Positions 56,166 through 63,312 of a stretch of 64,000 nt of DNA are shown piece by piece. The notes under the pieces were generated by a model that saw only the letters and a program-made list of their open reading frames with translations, did not search any database and was not told the DNA's origin. Source of the DNA: Halorubrum aethiopicum (GTDB taxonomy: Archaea; Halobacteriota; Halobacteria; Halobacteriales; Haloferacaceae); NCBI RefSeq assembly GCF_001542905.1, contig NZ_LOAJ01000001.1:1674001-1738000 (forward strand), read 5' to 3'. The translations under genes were made by a program, and so were the position numbers. The first letter of the stretch is position 1; the number at the start of each line of letters is the position of its first letter.

Positions 56166-56330
56166 TTACTCTGCTGTCTGCTCCGGGGCTACAACGTTCT
56201 CACACGCTGGACACTCGGTCCACACGCCCTCGGTGCCGTCGTCCTTCTCGTACTCAACAAGAACCCACGCTTCCGAGATGTCCTCACCACATTCCGGACA
56301 GCGACCGAGGAACGATTCATCAGCATTCAT
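56166..56330 (-). CDS. 54-residue zinc-ribbon protein
   Basis: The frame from the ATG at 56330 to TAA 56166 gives MNADESFLGRCPECGEDI, then EAWVLVEYEKDDGTEG and WTECPACENVVAPEQ. The two CPxC pairs are spaced as in rubredoxin-like zinc ribbons. It is 37 bases upstream of the TRAM gene on the same strand, and the two could be one operon. Small zinc-ribbon proteins of this size are common in haloarchaea; their roles are mostly unknown. Confidence 0.65.
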   Translation of the reverse strand: MNADESFLGRCPECGEDISEAWVLVEYEKDDGTEGVWTECPACENVVAPEQTAE

Positions 56331-56493
56331 GGAAAGGGGGTGGAAGGAGCGTGTGACAGCGGTCCTTCCAAATGAATGTCATCCGGCCTTGAACGTAAGC
56401 CTTTGGCAGCTTTACGGGTTGAACGCACCGGATTTCCGGGAGGATACTGATTACCAGTAGCATTAACTCACAGCCACCAAAACTCCGGATCCT

Positions 56494-56649
56494 ATGAGTG
56501 TCCGCGCAGTACTGACTCGACTACTGCCCGGTGACGAGACAGAGGTAGTCGTGGAATGCCGCCAGTGCGGTGAGACTCTTGCGTCAGGCGCAGACGAGTG
56601 TCCCAAATGTGGGTCAGATGAGATAGAGCGCTTCCAGATTTCAGAGTAG
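56494..56649 (+). CDS. 51-residue zinc-ribbon protein
   Basis: The frame from ATG 56494 to TAG 56647-56649 encodes MSVRAVLTRLLPGDETEV, then CRQCGETLASGADECPKCGS and DEIERFQISE. The C-x2-C pairs form a clean zinc ribbon of the halobacterial micro-zinc-finger type. It has its own promoter region, separated from the nuclease gene that follows. The function is unknown; regulatory or protein-binding roles are usual for the type. Confidence 0.65.
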   Translation: MSVRAVLTRLLPGDETEVVVECRQCGETLASGADECPKCGSDEIERFQISE

Positions 56650-56757
56650 ACTGCCGTGTTCGAGATACACCAGTCAATATCGCCAATCAGTTTAGCCGCT
56701 CAAAACCACTCACTGAGCGGAAGAACGAATATTTGTGAGCTCCTGTTTGGCTGGTAA

Positions 56758-57720
56758 ATGGACATTGAGAACGGTGAATCAATCGCAAGTGCTGGTGAAC
56801 AGGAAGTTGATTTCATACTCGTCCAGTTGCTTGAGACCTCGGTGGATTTCAGGCAGTGGTTTGTTCGCCAAGCCGTCCCCGACCTCGAAATCAGTCGCTA
56901 CCTCGGGAGCGTTATGCACGCGACGTACGCTGGTGAAGGGGAGTCAGATGTTGAATTCGGATTTCGGTCGGTGTCGGGTGACCGGCACTTGGTCTTGATT
57001 GAAGACAAGATCGACGCGAGTAAGCAACCGGATCAAGTTGAGCGGTATTTTAATCGAGGGCAATACCGGGTTGATCGTGGGTCGTGGGATTCATTTACTG
57101 TCTGTCTGGTAGCGCCGGAGAGCTACGTATCGGACGAAGACGAAGCAGAATTCGACTCGATCATCCGGTACGAGGACGTACTCGACTATCTCGAAGATGC
57201 TACCCACGATAGTGCGGCGTTCTTCTCGACGGTATTCGAGTCGGGGATGCGGAGAGGTAGATCTCCGACAACCGATGCATCCGGTGTGCTGCGATCCATC
57301 GCTAACCAATTCCAGACGAAGACCGAAATTTCGGATCTCGTCCAGACGGTTGATTTGAAAAAGCGTGCGGGGTTCCGATCGACGCACCCGCAACATCCAG
57401 ATGCGGTCCAGTACGACGTGTATATCGGTGAGACAGGTGAGAGTGGACGATCGACCGTTCGACTACAGATTGCTAGCATAGAGGGATTGACCGACTCAGA
57501 GCGAGAGGCACTCACAGCAATCGCCTCTCAACACGTGGACTCTCTATCAAACTATGAGTGGCATCCCCATCGCAAGAAGAACATCATCAATACGAAGGTC
57601 TGGCACGAAGATGCCGTCCAGGACCCGGAATACGATTCGTATGTCGACGCGATCGTCGATGAACTCATCACGCTTTCCGAGACCTTCCATCCACTATTCG
57701 TGGAGAATTCCATCGACTGA
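56758..57720 (+). CDS. PD-(D/E)XK nuclease-superfamily-like protein
   Basis: A 320-residue protein. Residues 55-105 (ESDVEFGFRSVSGDRHLVLIEDKIDASKQPDQVERYFN) hold the pattern D-x(n)-E-D-K with a downstream Gln-x2-QVERY, as in the PD-(D/E)XK_4 family, whose members often sit in defence islands. The C-terminal half is alpha/beta with no other motif. It is a lone gene with its own approach region. Nuclease activity is inferred from motifs; a specific system is not identified. Confidence 0.68.
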   Translation: MDIENGESIASAGEQEVDFILVQLLETSVDFRQWFVRQAVPDLEISRYLGSVMHATYAGEGESDVEFGFRSVSGDRHLVLIEDKIDASKQPDQVERYFNRGQYRVDRGSWDSFTVCLVAPESYVSDEDEAEFDSIIRYEDVLDYLEDATHDSAAFFSTVFESGMRRGRSPTTDASGVLRSIANQFQTKTEISDLVQTVDLKKRAGFRSTHPQHPDAVQYDVYIGETGESGRSTVRLQIASIEGLTDSEREALTAIASQHVDSLSNYEWHPHRKKNIINTKVWHEDAVQDPEYDSYVDAIVDELITLSETFHPLFVENSID

Positions 57721-58142
57721 GTCTAAAGATGTTCTGAGTACCGTCGGAACGGCAAAACATACTGCTGAACTTGTTGATCCGCTCTTTTGAATGTGTATGG
57801 CGTTTGAGTCGTTGAGGTTACTACACAACGGCTCTGTTGAAATCATCAGCAGTTGACAGCTCGATATAGTGCAATCGCTCAGTAAAGCCCGTATGTCCAT
57901 ATTTGAGGTATGGTAACTGGACATCGCTCGCAGAACAGTTAATAACTTGACTGTACAACGATCAGTTGCCGCGCGGGAAACCCAAATCGTGTGCCTCTGA
58001 CAACCGAATTTGGTTCGTCGTCCCCCCGACGATTCCCCCTCCCACGCGGCTTTTCGACGTGAGTGTTTCGCGTCGGTGTCGCAGCCATCACCGATTCACG
58101 AGAACTGCACCAACAGCGAGCATCGGAGCGTGATTCCTGCCC
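57721..58142. other. Intergenic region with possible insertion-sequence end
   Basis: About 420 bases without a convincing gene. GGCTCTGTTGAAATC at 57830-57844 resembles the terminal repeat of IS6-type elements in haloarchaea, but no transposase or second end is found. It is probably insertion-sequence debris. Confidence 0.3.
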
Positions 58143-58979
58143 TCAGTCATTGAATTCATCTCGTTTGCCTGTATCGACGAACCCTGAGTCCCCCTCCTCT
58201 ACGTACCCGTACGCTTCGAGTCGCCGCAGTTGCTCCTCAACGTGACTCCGGTCGAGCCCGCGTTCCTCTGCAATCGCTTCGACCGACATCGGCTCGTCCT
58301 CGCTCAAGACGAGCCTGACTTCCAACTCGTCCATATACTGCGCGTAGTACTCATCGACACCGTCTTCGAGCGGTGTTTGTACCTCGTATTGATCGTATAA
58401 GTCGTCAAGCGACTCGCGGATATGCGTCGTGAACTGCTTTCCGTTCAGTAACTCAACTTGGGCTGCGATTTCGCTCTCGATCGCCTCGAAGTCCAGGCTT
58501 GTCTGTACCAGCGTATTCATATCATCAATGTCGTCAGGACGCTTAGCGACTGATTTGAACAGGAAAATATCTTCCAGCGCGGTTAACTGGACGGACAGTT
58601 GGGTAGCTGTGAGGTATTCCTCGCTTCGCTGCTGCATCCCGTCGCTGAAGATGAGTTTGTTGGCAACCTGGCGGTTGAATACGTCTATTCGGCACCCATC
58701 CTGGTTTTCAACGCAAAGTCTGGCACCCAATTGCCGGTACGTCTCGCCGAGTTCGGACACTTCCTCGTATCCAGAGGCATCTAACGCAGCAAGCAGCCGG
58801 TCGAATTCCGTCTCGGTTGTGACCACCAAGTCAATATCCTTGGTCGTATCCTTCAGCCCTCGAAACGCCATTGCCCCGCCGCCGATGAGAAAGGCCGTGA
58901 CCTCGGTACGTAGCGTTGTACCGAGGTCTTGCAGCTCTGCTTCGATATACGCAGCGTCGAACTGTGGCCGGGGCGTCAT
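58143..58979 (-). CDS. Nucleotidyltransferase with C-terminal HTH (AbiEii-like candidate toxin)
   Basis: A 278-residue protein. LIGGGAMAFRGLKDTTKDIDLVV (residues 31-53) is the nucleotidyltransferase core, with the glycine turn and paired Asp48/Asp50. A third acidic residue may be the Asp in CRIDVFNRQ near residue 97. Then come a helical middle and a C-terminal winged helix (MSVEAIAEERGLDRSHVEEQLRRLEAYGYV). AbiEii-type toxins transfer nucleotides. It overlaps the upstream HTH gene in ATGA, matching a two-gene toxin-antitoxin layout. The toxin role is inferred. Confidence 0.72.
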   Translation of the reverse strand: MTPRPQFDAAYIEAELQDLGTTLRTEVTAFLIGGGAMAFRGLKDTTKDIDLVVTTETEFDRLLAALDASGYEEVSELGETYRQLGARLCVENQDGCRIDVFNRQVANKLIFSDGMQQRSEEYLTATQLSVQLTALEDIFLFKSVAKRPDDIDDMNTLVQTSLDFEAIESEIAAQVELLNGKQFTTHIRESLDDLYDQYEVQTPLEDGVDEYYAQYMDELEVRLVLSEDEPMSVEAIAEERGLDRSHVEEQLRRLEAYGYVEEGDSGFVDTGKRDEFND

Positions 58980-59926
58980 ACGGATATATCGTACTCAGCG
59001 GCTGTCGATTTGAACGTGTCCCATTCAGGAAGCTGCTCCCCAGATACGCCACCGTTGGATTCGAGGTACGTACAGAGGTCTTGAACGATCGTACTGAGGT
59101 CAATCTCGGCTTCCCGATCGTACCGTTCCGCCGTCTGGATCAGCCCGTCTCTGTCAATCTCACAGACCGCGATCAGTAACAGGCAGTACGAGCGGTACCG
59201 GGCACCATCGTCGATCAACAGCAGATGGCACACGAGATCGCCAGGTGTGAGTTCGGGTCGCTCCTCGGAGCGGAAATAGTACTGCTGCTCACGTGTTAAC
59301 AGCGAAATTCCATACTGATCAAGCGCGTCCGGTCCAGTCTGATGAAAGCGTGGGCCAGTCACGTCCGTTCGGCAACTGAACAGATACTCGCCGACATCTG
59401 TCCAGATAAGCCGGACGCCAACAGCGTAGTTGCGTGCTTCCTGTCGGTGCATATGCTGAACAAGCGACCGTGCAAACGCGGCCACTCCTTCGAATTGACT
59501 TGTGAGGGCGAATCGAGTGTCGTGTTTCGTGATAATTCCGACGTTTCGTAACTGTTTGAGTCGACGATAGACTGTCGCTCGACTCACGCCGGTCCATTCG
59601 GTGAGTTCCGCTGCGGTTCGCTCACCAGTCAAACAATAGAGCAGCTGGATCGTCGATCCAGCGAGTAGATCAGGGAAATCAACGTGCGGGAATTCGCGTA
59701 CGAGATCACCGAATCGTTCGGTCGGTTCCGCGTTCGAGAGTGATATTTCGTACCGCCCGTCCCGCTGCTCTCTAATGAGCAGCCCATTCTCTGCCAGTCC
59801 CGACACGACACGAGAAGTATGACCCGGATCCCAATCCAGTTCGTCCGCTAACTCTCGCTGGGTCAGGGTTTCGTCTACCGCCGTGCTGAGATACGAGAGA
59901 ACGGTGAGTTCCGATTCAGAGAGCAC
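58976..59926 (-). CDS. Double winged-helix regulator (candidate AbiEi-like antitoxin)
   Basis: A 316-residue protein. There are two winged helices: residues 1-50 (LTQRELADELDWDPGHTSRVVSGLAENGLL) and about 95-145 (TAAELTEWTGVSRATVYRRLKQLRNVGII). The remaining part is mixed alpha/beta. It starts with GTG at 59926, with TTTATAAAT 24-31 bases upstream inside a large palindrome, so it is leaderless and probably controls itself. Coupled to the nucleotidyltransferase gene downstream. Confidence 0.75.
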   Translation of the reverse strand: MLSESELTVLSYLSTAVDETLTQRELADELDWDPGHTSRVVSGLAENGLLIREQRDGRYEISLSNAEPTERFGDLVREFPHVDFPDLLAGSTIQLLYCLTGERTAAELTEWTGVSRATVYRRLKQLRNVGIITKHDTRFALTSQFEGVAAFARSLVQHMHRQEARNYAVGVRLIWTDVGEYLFSCRTDVTGPRFHQTGPDALDQYGISLLTREQQYYFRSEERPELTPGDLVCHLLLIDDGARYRSYCLLLIAVCEIDRDGLIQTAERYDREAEIDLSTIVQDLCTYLESNGGVSGEQLPEWDTFKSTAAEYDISV

Positions 59927-59930
59927 TCTA

Positions 59931-59976
59931 TCTCAATTCACGCAATACATTTATAAATATGTTGCGTGATTTGAGA
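59931..59976. promoter_or_regulatory. Operator-promoter: 15-bp inverted repeat around TATA
   Basis: TCTCAATTCACGCAA (59931-59945) and TTGCGTGATTTGAGA (59962-59976) are complementary at 14 of 15 positions. The 16-base spacer contains TTTATAAAT, the TATA box of the minus-strand gene starting at 59926. A regulator bound to both arms would cover the promoter. Confidence 0.65.
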
Positions 59977-60008
59977 CAATGATTTTCGGTGTTGCCGCCG
60001 AAGCCAAC

Positions 60009-61046
60009 CTACGTAATCCGCTGCAACGCCGTAATCGCCGTCTCCAACTGCTCTCGCAGCTCCGGATCACCCTCATCCACCGTCACCTCACTGTCCTCAA
60101 CAGGGCTCTGCTGTGCAGACTCCCCGGAAACTACGGGGCCAGTCTGACAATCATCCGCAGTCTCGTCACCAACAGCATCCAGTTGCTGTTGGCCATCGGC
60201 ACCAGCACCACTCGGATCAGACTCACTCTCGCCCGCCGCAGGACCCGCCGGGTGCTGCCCACCGTCCCCGCTGCGTCGGAACGCATCGAGGGGGAAATCG
60301 TACGCCATCGCGCGTTTTTCCTTGTGGAACGTGGTCCGACGAGAGACATCGAGCACGTCCATAATCTCCTGCCGGTCACACCCGCGTTCTAATGCCTGCC
60401 TGACTTGCTCGTCTTCAACACGCTGAATCAACGCTTGTGGATCAGACGGGATATGCCCACGCGCTGACTGCTCAACCTGCTCGGTCAAGCCCCATTCACC
60501 GGTGTCAGCGTCCTGATCGACGATCTGCTGGTCCCGAGAGTCGACCATATTGTCAAGCCCCATCAGCAACGCCAGCCGCTCCCGAACCGTGGTGACGGAC
60601 AACTCAGCCGTCAACCCGTTCGAGATCTCACCGGTCCGCGCCGGCCCCTCATCGGCCAAGTACCGCAGGATCTCGATGTCCTGCGGGAGCAGCACACTCT
60701 CATCTTCCTCAGTGATATCCACTGGCAACTCATCCGGCGTACTCTGCTGGTGGAACCAACTATGGCACGACCGACACAGCAACGTTAAATTCTCCAGGTC
60801 GTGCTCGTCTATCCCGTCGGGGTCCCGCTCGATGTGATGGACGTGCAGCGTCGCCAGCCCGCCTTGTTCAGGCCCGCGTCGCCCGCACGCCTGGCACCGA
60901 TGCTGGTACTCCGTCAGGACCTCGTCGCGCGTCGCCGGGTCAACCGTCTCGTGACACTCACGAGGGCTCGTCGTCCCGGCGTCCTTGCCGTCTGTAGTTG
61001 GACTGCTTGATTCATCCGCTCGGGGTCGTGTATCAGCTTCTGCCAT
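60009..61046 (-). CDS. HNH endonuclease domain protein
   Basis: A 345-residue protein. After a short disordered start, the HNH core has EYQHRCQACGRR, then LHVHHIERDPDGIDEHDLENLTLLCRSCHSWFH, including both zinc cysteine pairs and the HH catalytic motif. A winged helix follows (ILRYLADEGPARTGEISNGL), and a long acidic Gly/Ser-rich tail ends it. It is the most downstream gene of the minus-strand cluster with the exonuclease and the RAMP-like protein, and may be the effector nuclease of that system, though such HNH genes also occur alone. Confidence 0.75.
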   Translation of the reverse strand: MAEADTRPRADESSSPTTDGKDAGTTSPRECHETVDPATRDEVLTEYQHRCQACGRRGPEQGGLATLHVHHIERDPDGIDEHDLENLTLLCRSCHSWFHQQSTPDELPVDITEEDESVLLPQDIEILRYLADEGPARTGEISNGLTAELSVTTVRERLALLMGLDNMVDSRDQQIVDQDADTGEWGLTEQVEQSARGHIPSDPQALIQRVEDEQVRQALERGCDRQEIMDVLDVSRRTTFHKEKRAMAYDFPLDAFRRSGDGGQHPAGPAAGESESDPSGAGADGQQQLDAVGDETADDCQTGPVVSGESAQQSPVEDSEVTVDEGDPELREQLETAITALQRIT

Positions 61047-61242
61047 ATTGTCTCTCAGTTCACGTCGTGTTCAGTTGCGACCGATACTGCACTGCGCTGC
61101 CGTGAGTCTTGGTGTATTGCTTCACTCCGCACCGACAGCACCGATGGAACCGCCTGTCGACACCGCGCGTCAGTCCGGCGGCACCACCCAGTCACGCACT
61201 TGCCCAGCCCGCCACGCGGCTACGACTCCCGGCACCTGCATC

Positions 61243-61902
61243 TCAACTCGACCTCGTTGGCGTCAACGATTTCACGTTGAACTCTGCCTTGCTACAGTAC
61301 CGTTCAGCAATCCGGCCGAGCGCCCGCGTCCGCAACACATCCGCCACGTTATGCAGCACGAGCTCCACGAACCGCCCGTCTTCGAAGGCGGTCACCGCCG
61401 CGGCACTGTCCTCGAATGGATCAAGGTCACTATGCGACCCGTCGCCGAGCAGCCTGTACACAGCCGCCAACCCGCGCTGTTCCTCACCGTCAACCATCGT
61501 GTTGAACCGATCCGAAATCACCGGCAACACGTCCGCATACGCCACATCGAACGGCCACGCCATCCTATGCGCCGCGTACCGACTCCGCAGGAACGGCAGA
61601 TCGAACCCGCCACTCCACACCTCACCGTTAAACGCAACGAGCAACGACTCCGCGTCCTGTATCCGGTCACCGATGAACGCCGCGACAGCCGCCAACAGCG
61701 CGGACTCATCAGGGTGTGTCGACACATTCACAAGTGTGTCCGACAGCCGCGCCGACACGCTGGCCTCGACATCGCCGGCGGCCCGCCCAGCGGTCTGGAC
61801 GAACACCCGGACACCCATCGGCATCGCAAACCCGACGACCGTCACCTCATCACTGATGTCAAATCCAGTCGTCTCAATATCGAACGCCACCTGCTCAAGC
61901 AT
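61243..61902 (-). CDS. DEDD-type 3'-5' exonuclease-like protein
   Basis: A 219-residue RNase H-fold protein. FDIETTGF near residue 8 gives the first Asp and Glu of the exonuclease triad; GGFDLPFLRSRY near residue 99 gives the second Asp; and ELVLHNVADVLRTRAL near residue 190 supplies His and the last Asp. It resembles DnaQ/PolB-type exonuclease domains. The ATG at 61902 shares one base with the stop of the RAMP-like gene; a GTG at 61905 would give a GTGA overlap. The two genes are therefore coupled and probably act together. Confidence 0.78.
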   Translation of the reverse strand: MLEQVAFDIETTGFDISDEVTVVGFAMPMGVRVFVQTAGRAAGDVEASVSARLSDTLVNVSTHPDESALLAAVAAFIGDRIQDAESLLVAFNGEVWSGGFDLPFLRSRYAAHRMAWPFDVAYADVLPVISDRFNTMVDGEEQRGLAAVYRLLGDGSHSDLDPFEDSAAAVTAFEDGRFVELVLHNVADVLRTRALGRIAERYCSKAEFNVKSLTPTRSS

Positions 61903-62846
61903 CACACCACCCCCTCACGCTCCGGCACGCGATCACGACCCGCCGGCCGCACCCGCAGCTCGCCGAACCCGAATCGTGCGTGTGTTCCGATTCGCAACAC
62001 GCCGTTTTTCGCCGTCTGTATCGGGTCGTTTCCGGCGTAGCCGACAAGTTGCCCGTGATCGATCGTCGCCAAGTCGTACACCGACTCCCCAGCGAGTCGC
62101 TCCTCGCGGCGACGCAACCGCCGGTCTCGCGTCGGCGCATCACTTCCCATGCCCGTAACCGACGTATCCCACCACCACGGCACCGACTGGGTGTCCGCGT
62201 CCGGGGCCTCACTCTGCAAGACGTACGGCGTCACCAGCTCGATGGAGTACTGGTCGTGCCCCCGCAGCCCATCGAACGACAGCGCGTCGAGATCGACGAC
62301 CTGTGAGTCGACAAGCGATATCTCCCCGAACCCGTAGTTCCGCGCGCCGCCCACCCGGATCCCATCAAGCACGCTCTCATCAAGCGGGAGCACGCCCTCG
62401 CGCTCACTGTGAAGATACGCGTGAACGTACCATGTCACGCGGCGCTTCGAATTCCGCTGGTGTGCCGGCACCCCGAAGAACGACTCCGGCGCGACCGCGA
62501 GCCGCCCGCCGTGCGACTGGACATCCATCGTATTCTGCGCCTCACGCGGCCGGGACGCCTGCAACCATCGCTGCGCCGCATCCCGAAACACGAACAGATC
62601 AGCGTACGACTCGACCGGCGGGAGCGACCCGCCGAGCTTCCCCGCATACCCATCCTGTGAATGCTCATCCGGGTACGACCCGTACTCAGACGGCGTGAAC
62701 ACCCCGTGGCTCACCTGTAACTCGCGTCGCGCCCGGTCGTCGACGTCCGCCGCGATCGCTTGAAACAACGCGTGACCCGACACGTGATACGGCCGCCCCG
62801 CGTACGGCGCTGTCAACTCGAACACGACCTGCTGGATCCGCGTCAT
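61902..62846 (-). CDS. RAMP-superfamily-like protein with two glycine-rich loops (HRAMP candidate)
   Basis: A 314-residue protein. Residues 163-176 read IRVGGARNYGFGEI, and residues 285-296 read RIGTHARFGFGE. Both match the glycine-rich G-x-G-x2-x2-GFG loop of RAMP proteins (Cas5/Cas6/Cas7 families), once in each half. The N terminus begins with a beta strand (MTRIQQVVFEL) and HVSGHALFQAIAAD, in line with a ferredoxin-like fold. It is coupled to the DEDD exonuclease. I believe it is the diverged Cas5- or Cas7-like component of a haloarchaeal HRAMP locus; profile comparison is needed to say which. Confidence 0.65.
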   Translation of the reverse strand: MTRIQQVVFELTAPYAGRPYHVSGHALFQAIAADVDDRARRELQVSHGVFTPSEYGSYPDEHSQDGYAGKLGGSLPPVESYADLFVFRDAAQRWLQASRPREAQNTMDVQSHGGRLAVAPESFFGVPAHQRNSKRRVTWYVHAYLHSEREGVLPLDESVLDGIRVGGARNYGFGEISLVDSQVVDLDALSFDGLRGHDQYSIELVTPYVLQSEAPDADTQSVPWWWDTSVTGMGSDAPTRDRRLRRREERLAGESVYDLATIDHGQLVGYAGNDPIQTAKNGVLRIGTHARFGFGELRVRPAGRDRVPEREGVV

Positions 62847-63312
62847 ACCACACCACACCCCCTTCGGTTCACATCGAGATCATAACACACCGACCCATCC
62901 CGGGTAACTGCATCACCACAGCGAGCCCCCACTCGACTCAACCACCACTCACCACCAGCAGGAGACACAGCCCCACCAAGCACCCGCAACGCACGGCGAA
63001 CCGCTGGTGAGGCGTGTACTACCGGGCGGTCCAACGACCCTCGACCCTGGAGAGCCGGGAACACAACCGGACACGCAGTCCGGCCTGCCGACTCACCGCA
63101 CGACCATACTGCCCGACCCGCACACCACCACACCCCGCCTGTGCAGCTCGACGCGATCGACGATCCCGCGCCCGGGAGTGGGCGGTCCGGGACGCATCGA
63201 CCCTGGAGAGCCGGGAACGCGACCGGACACGCAGTCCGACCCGCCGACTCACCGCACGACCATATCGCATAACCGGAGTCAGCAGCCCGGCCGTCACGAC
63301 CGTGACGACGGG
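62847..63312. other. Non-coding stretch in the RAMP locus
   Basis: About 465 GC-rich bases between the RAMP-like gene and the gene cut by the window edge. No gene is supported on either strand; its one structure is the pair of long direct repeats described separately. Confidence 0.5.
63024..63264 (-). repeat. 85-bp imperfect direct repeat pair with internal hairpin (possible RNA component)
   Basis: Copies at 63024-63108 and 63180-63264 have a period of 156 bases. The last 68 bases of each (63041-63108 and 63197-63264) differ at only four positions; the first nine (GGGCGGTCC) are identical. Each contains a stem, CCGGAC-ACGCA-GTCCGG in copy 1 and one pair shorter in copy 2. The 71-base segment between the copies is unrelated. 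Both lie between genes of the minus-strand locus. Confidence 0.55.

Noticed and set aside
57830-57844. End of an IS6-type insertion sequence
   Set aside because: Only one candidate end and no transposase; kept as a low-confidence note only.
63024-63264. A classical CRISPR array
   Set aside because: Only two copies, repeat too long (85 bp) and no cas1/cas2 genes in the window; it is better described as a direct repeat pair of unknown role.
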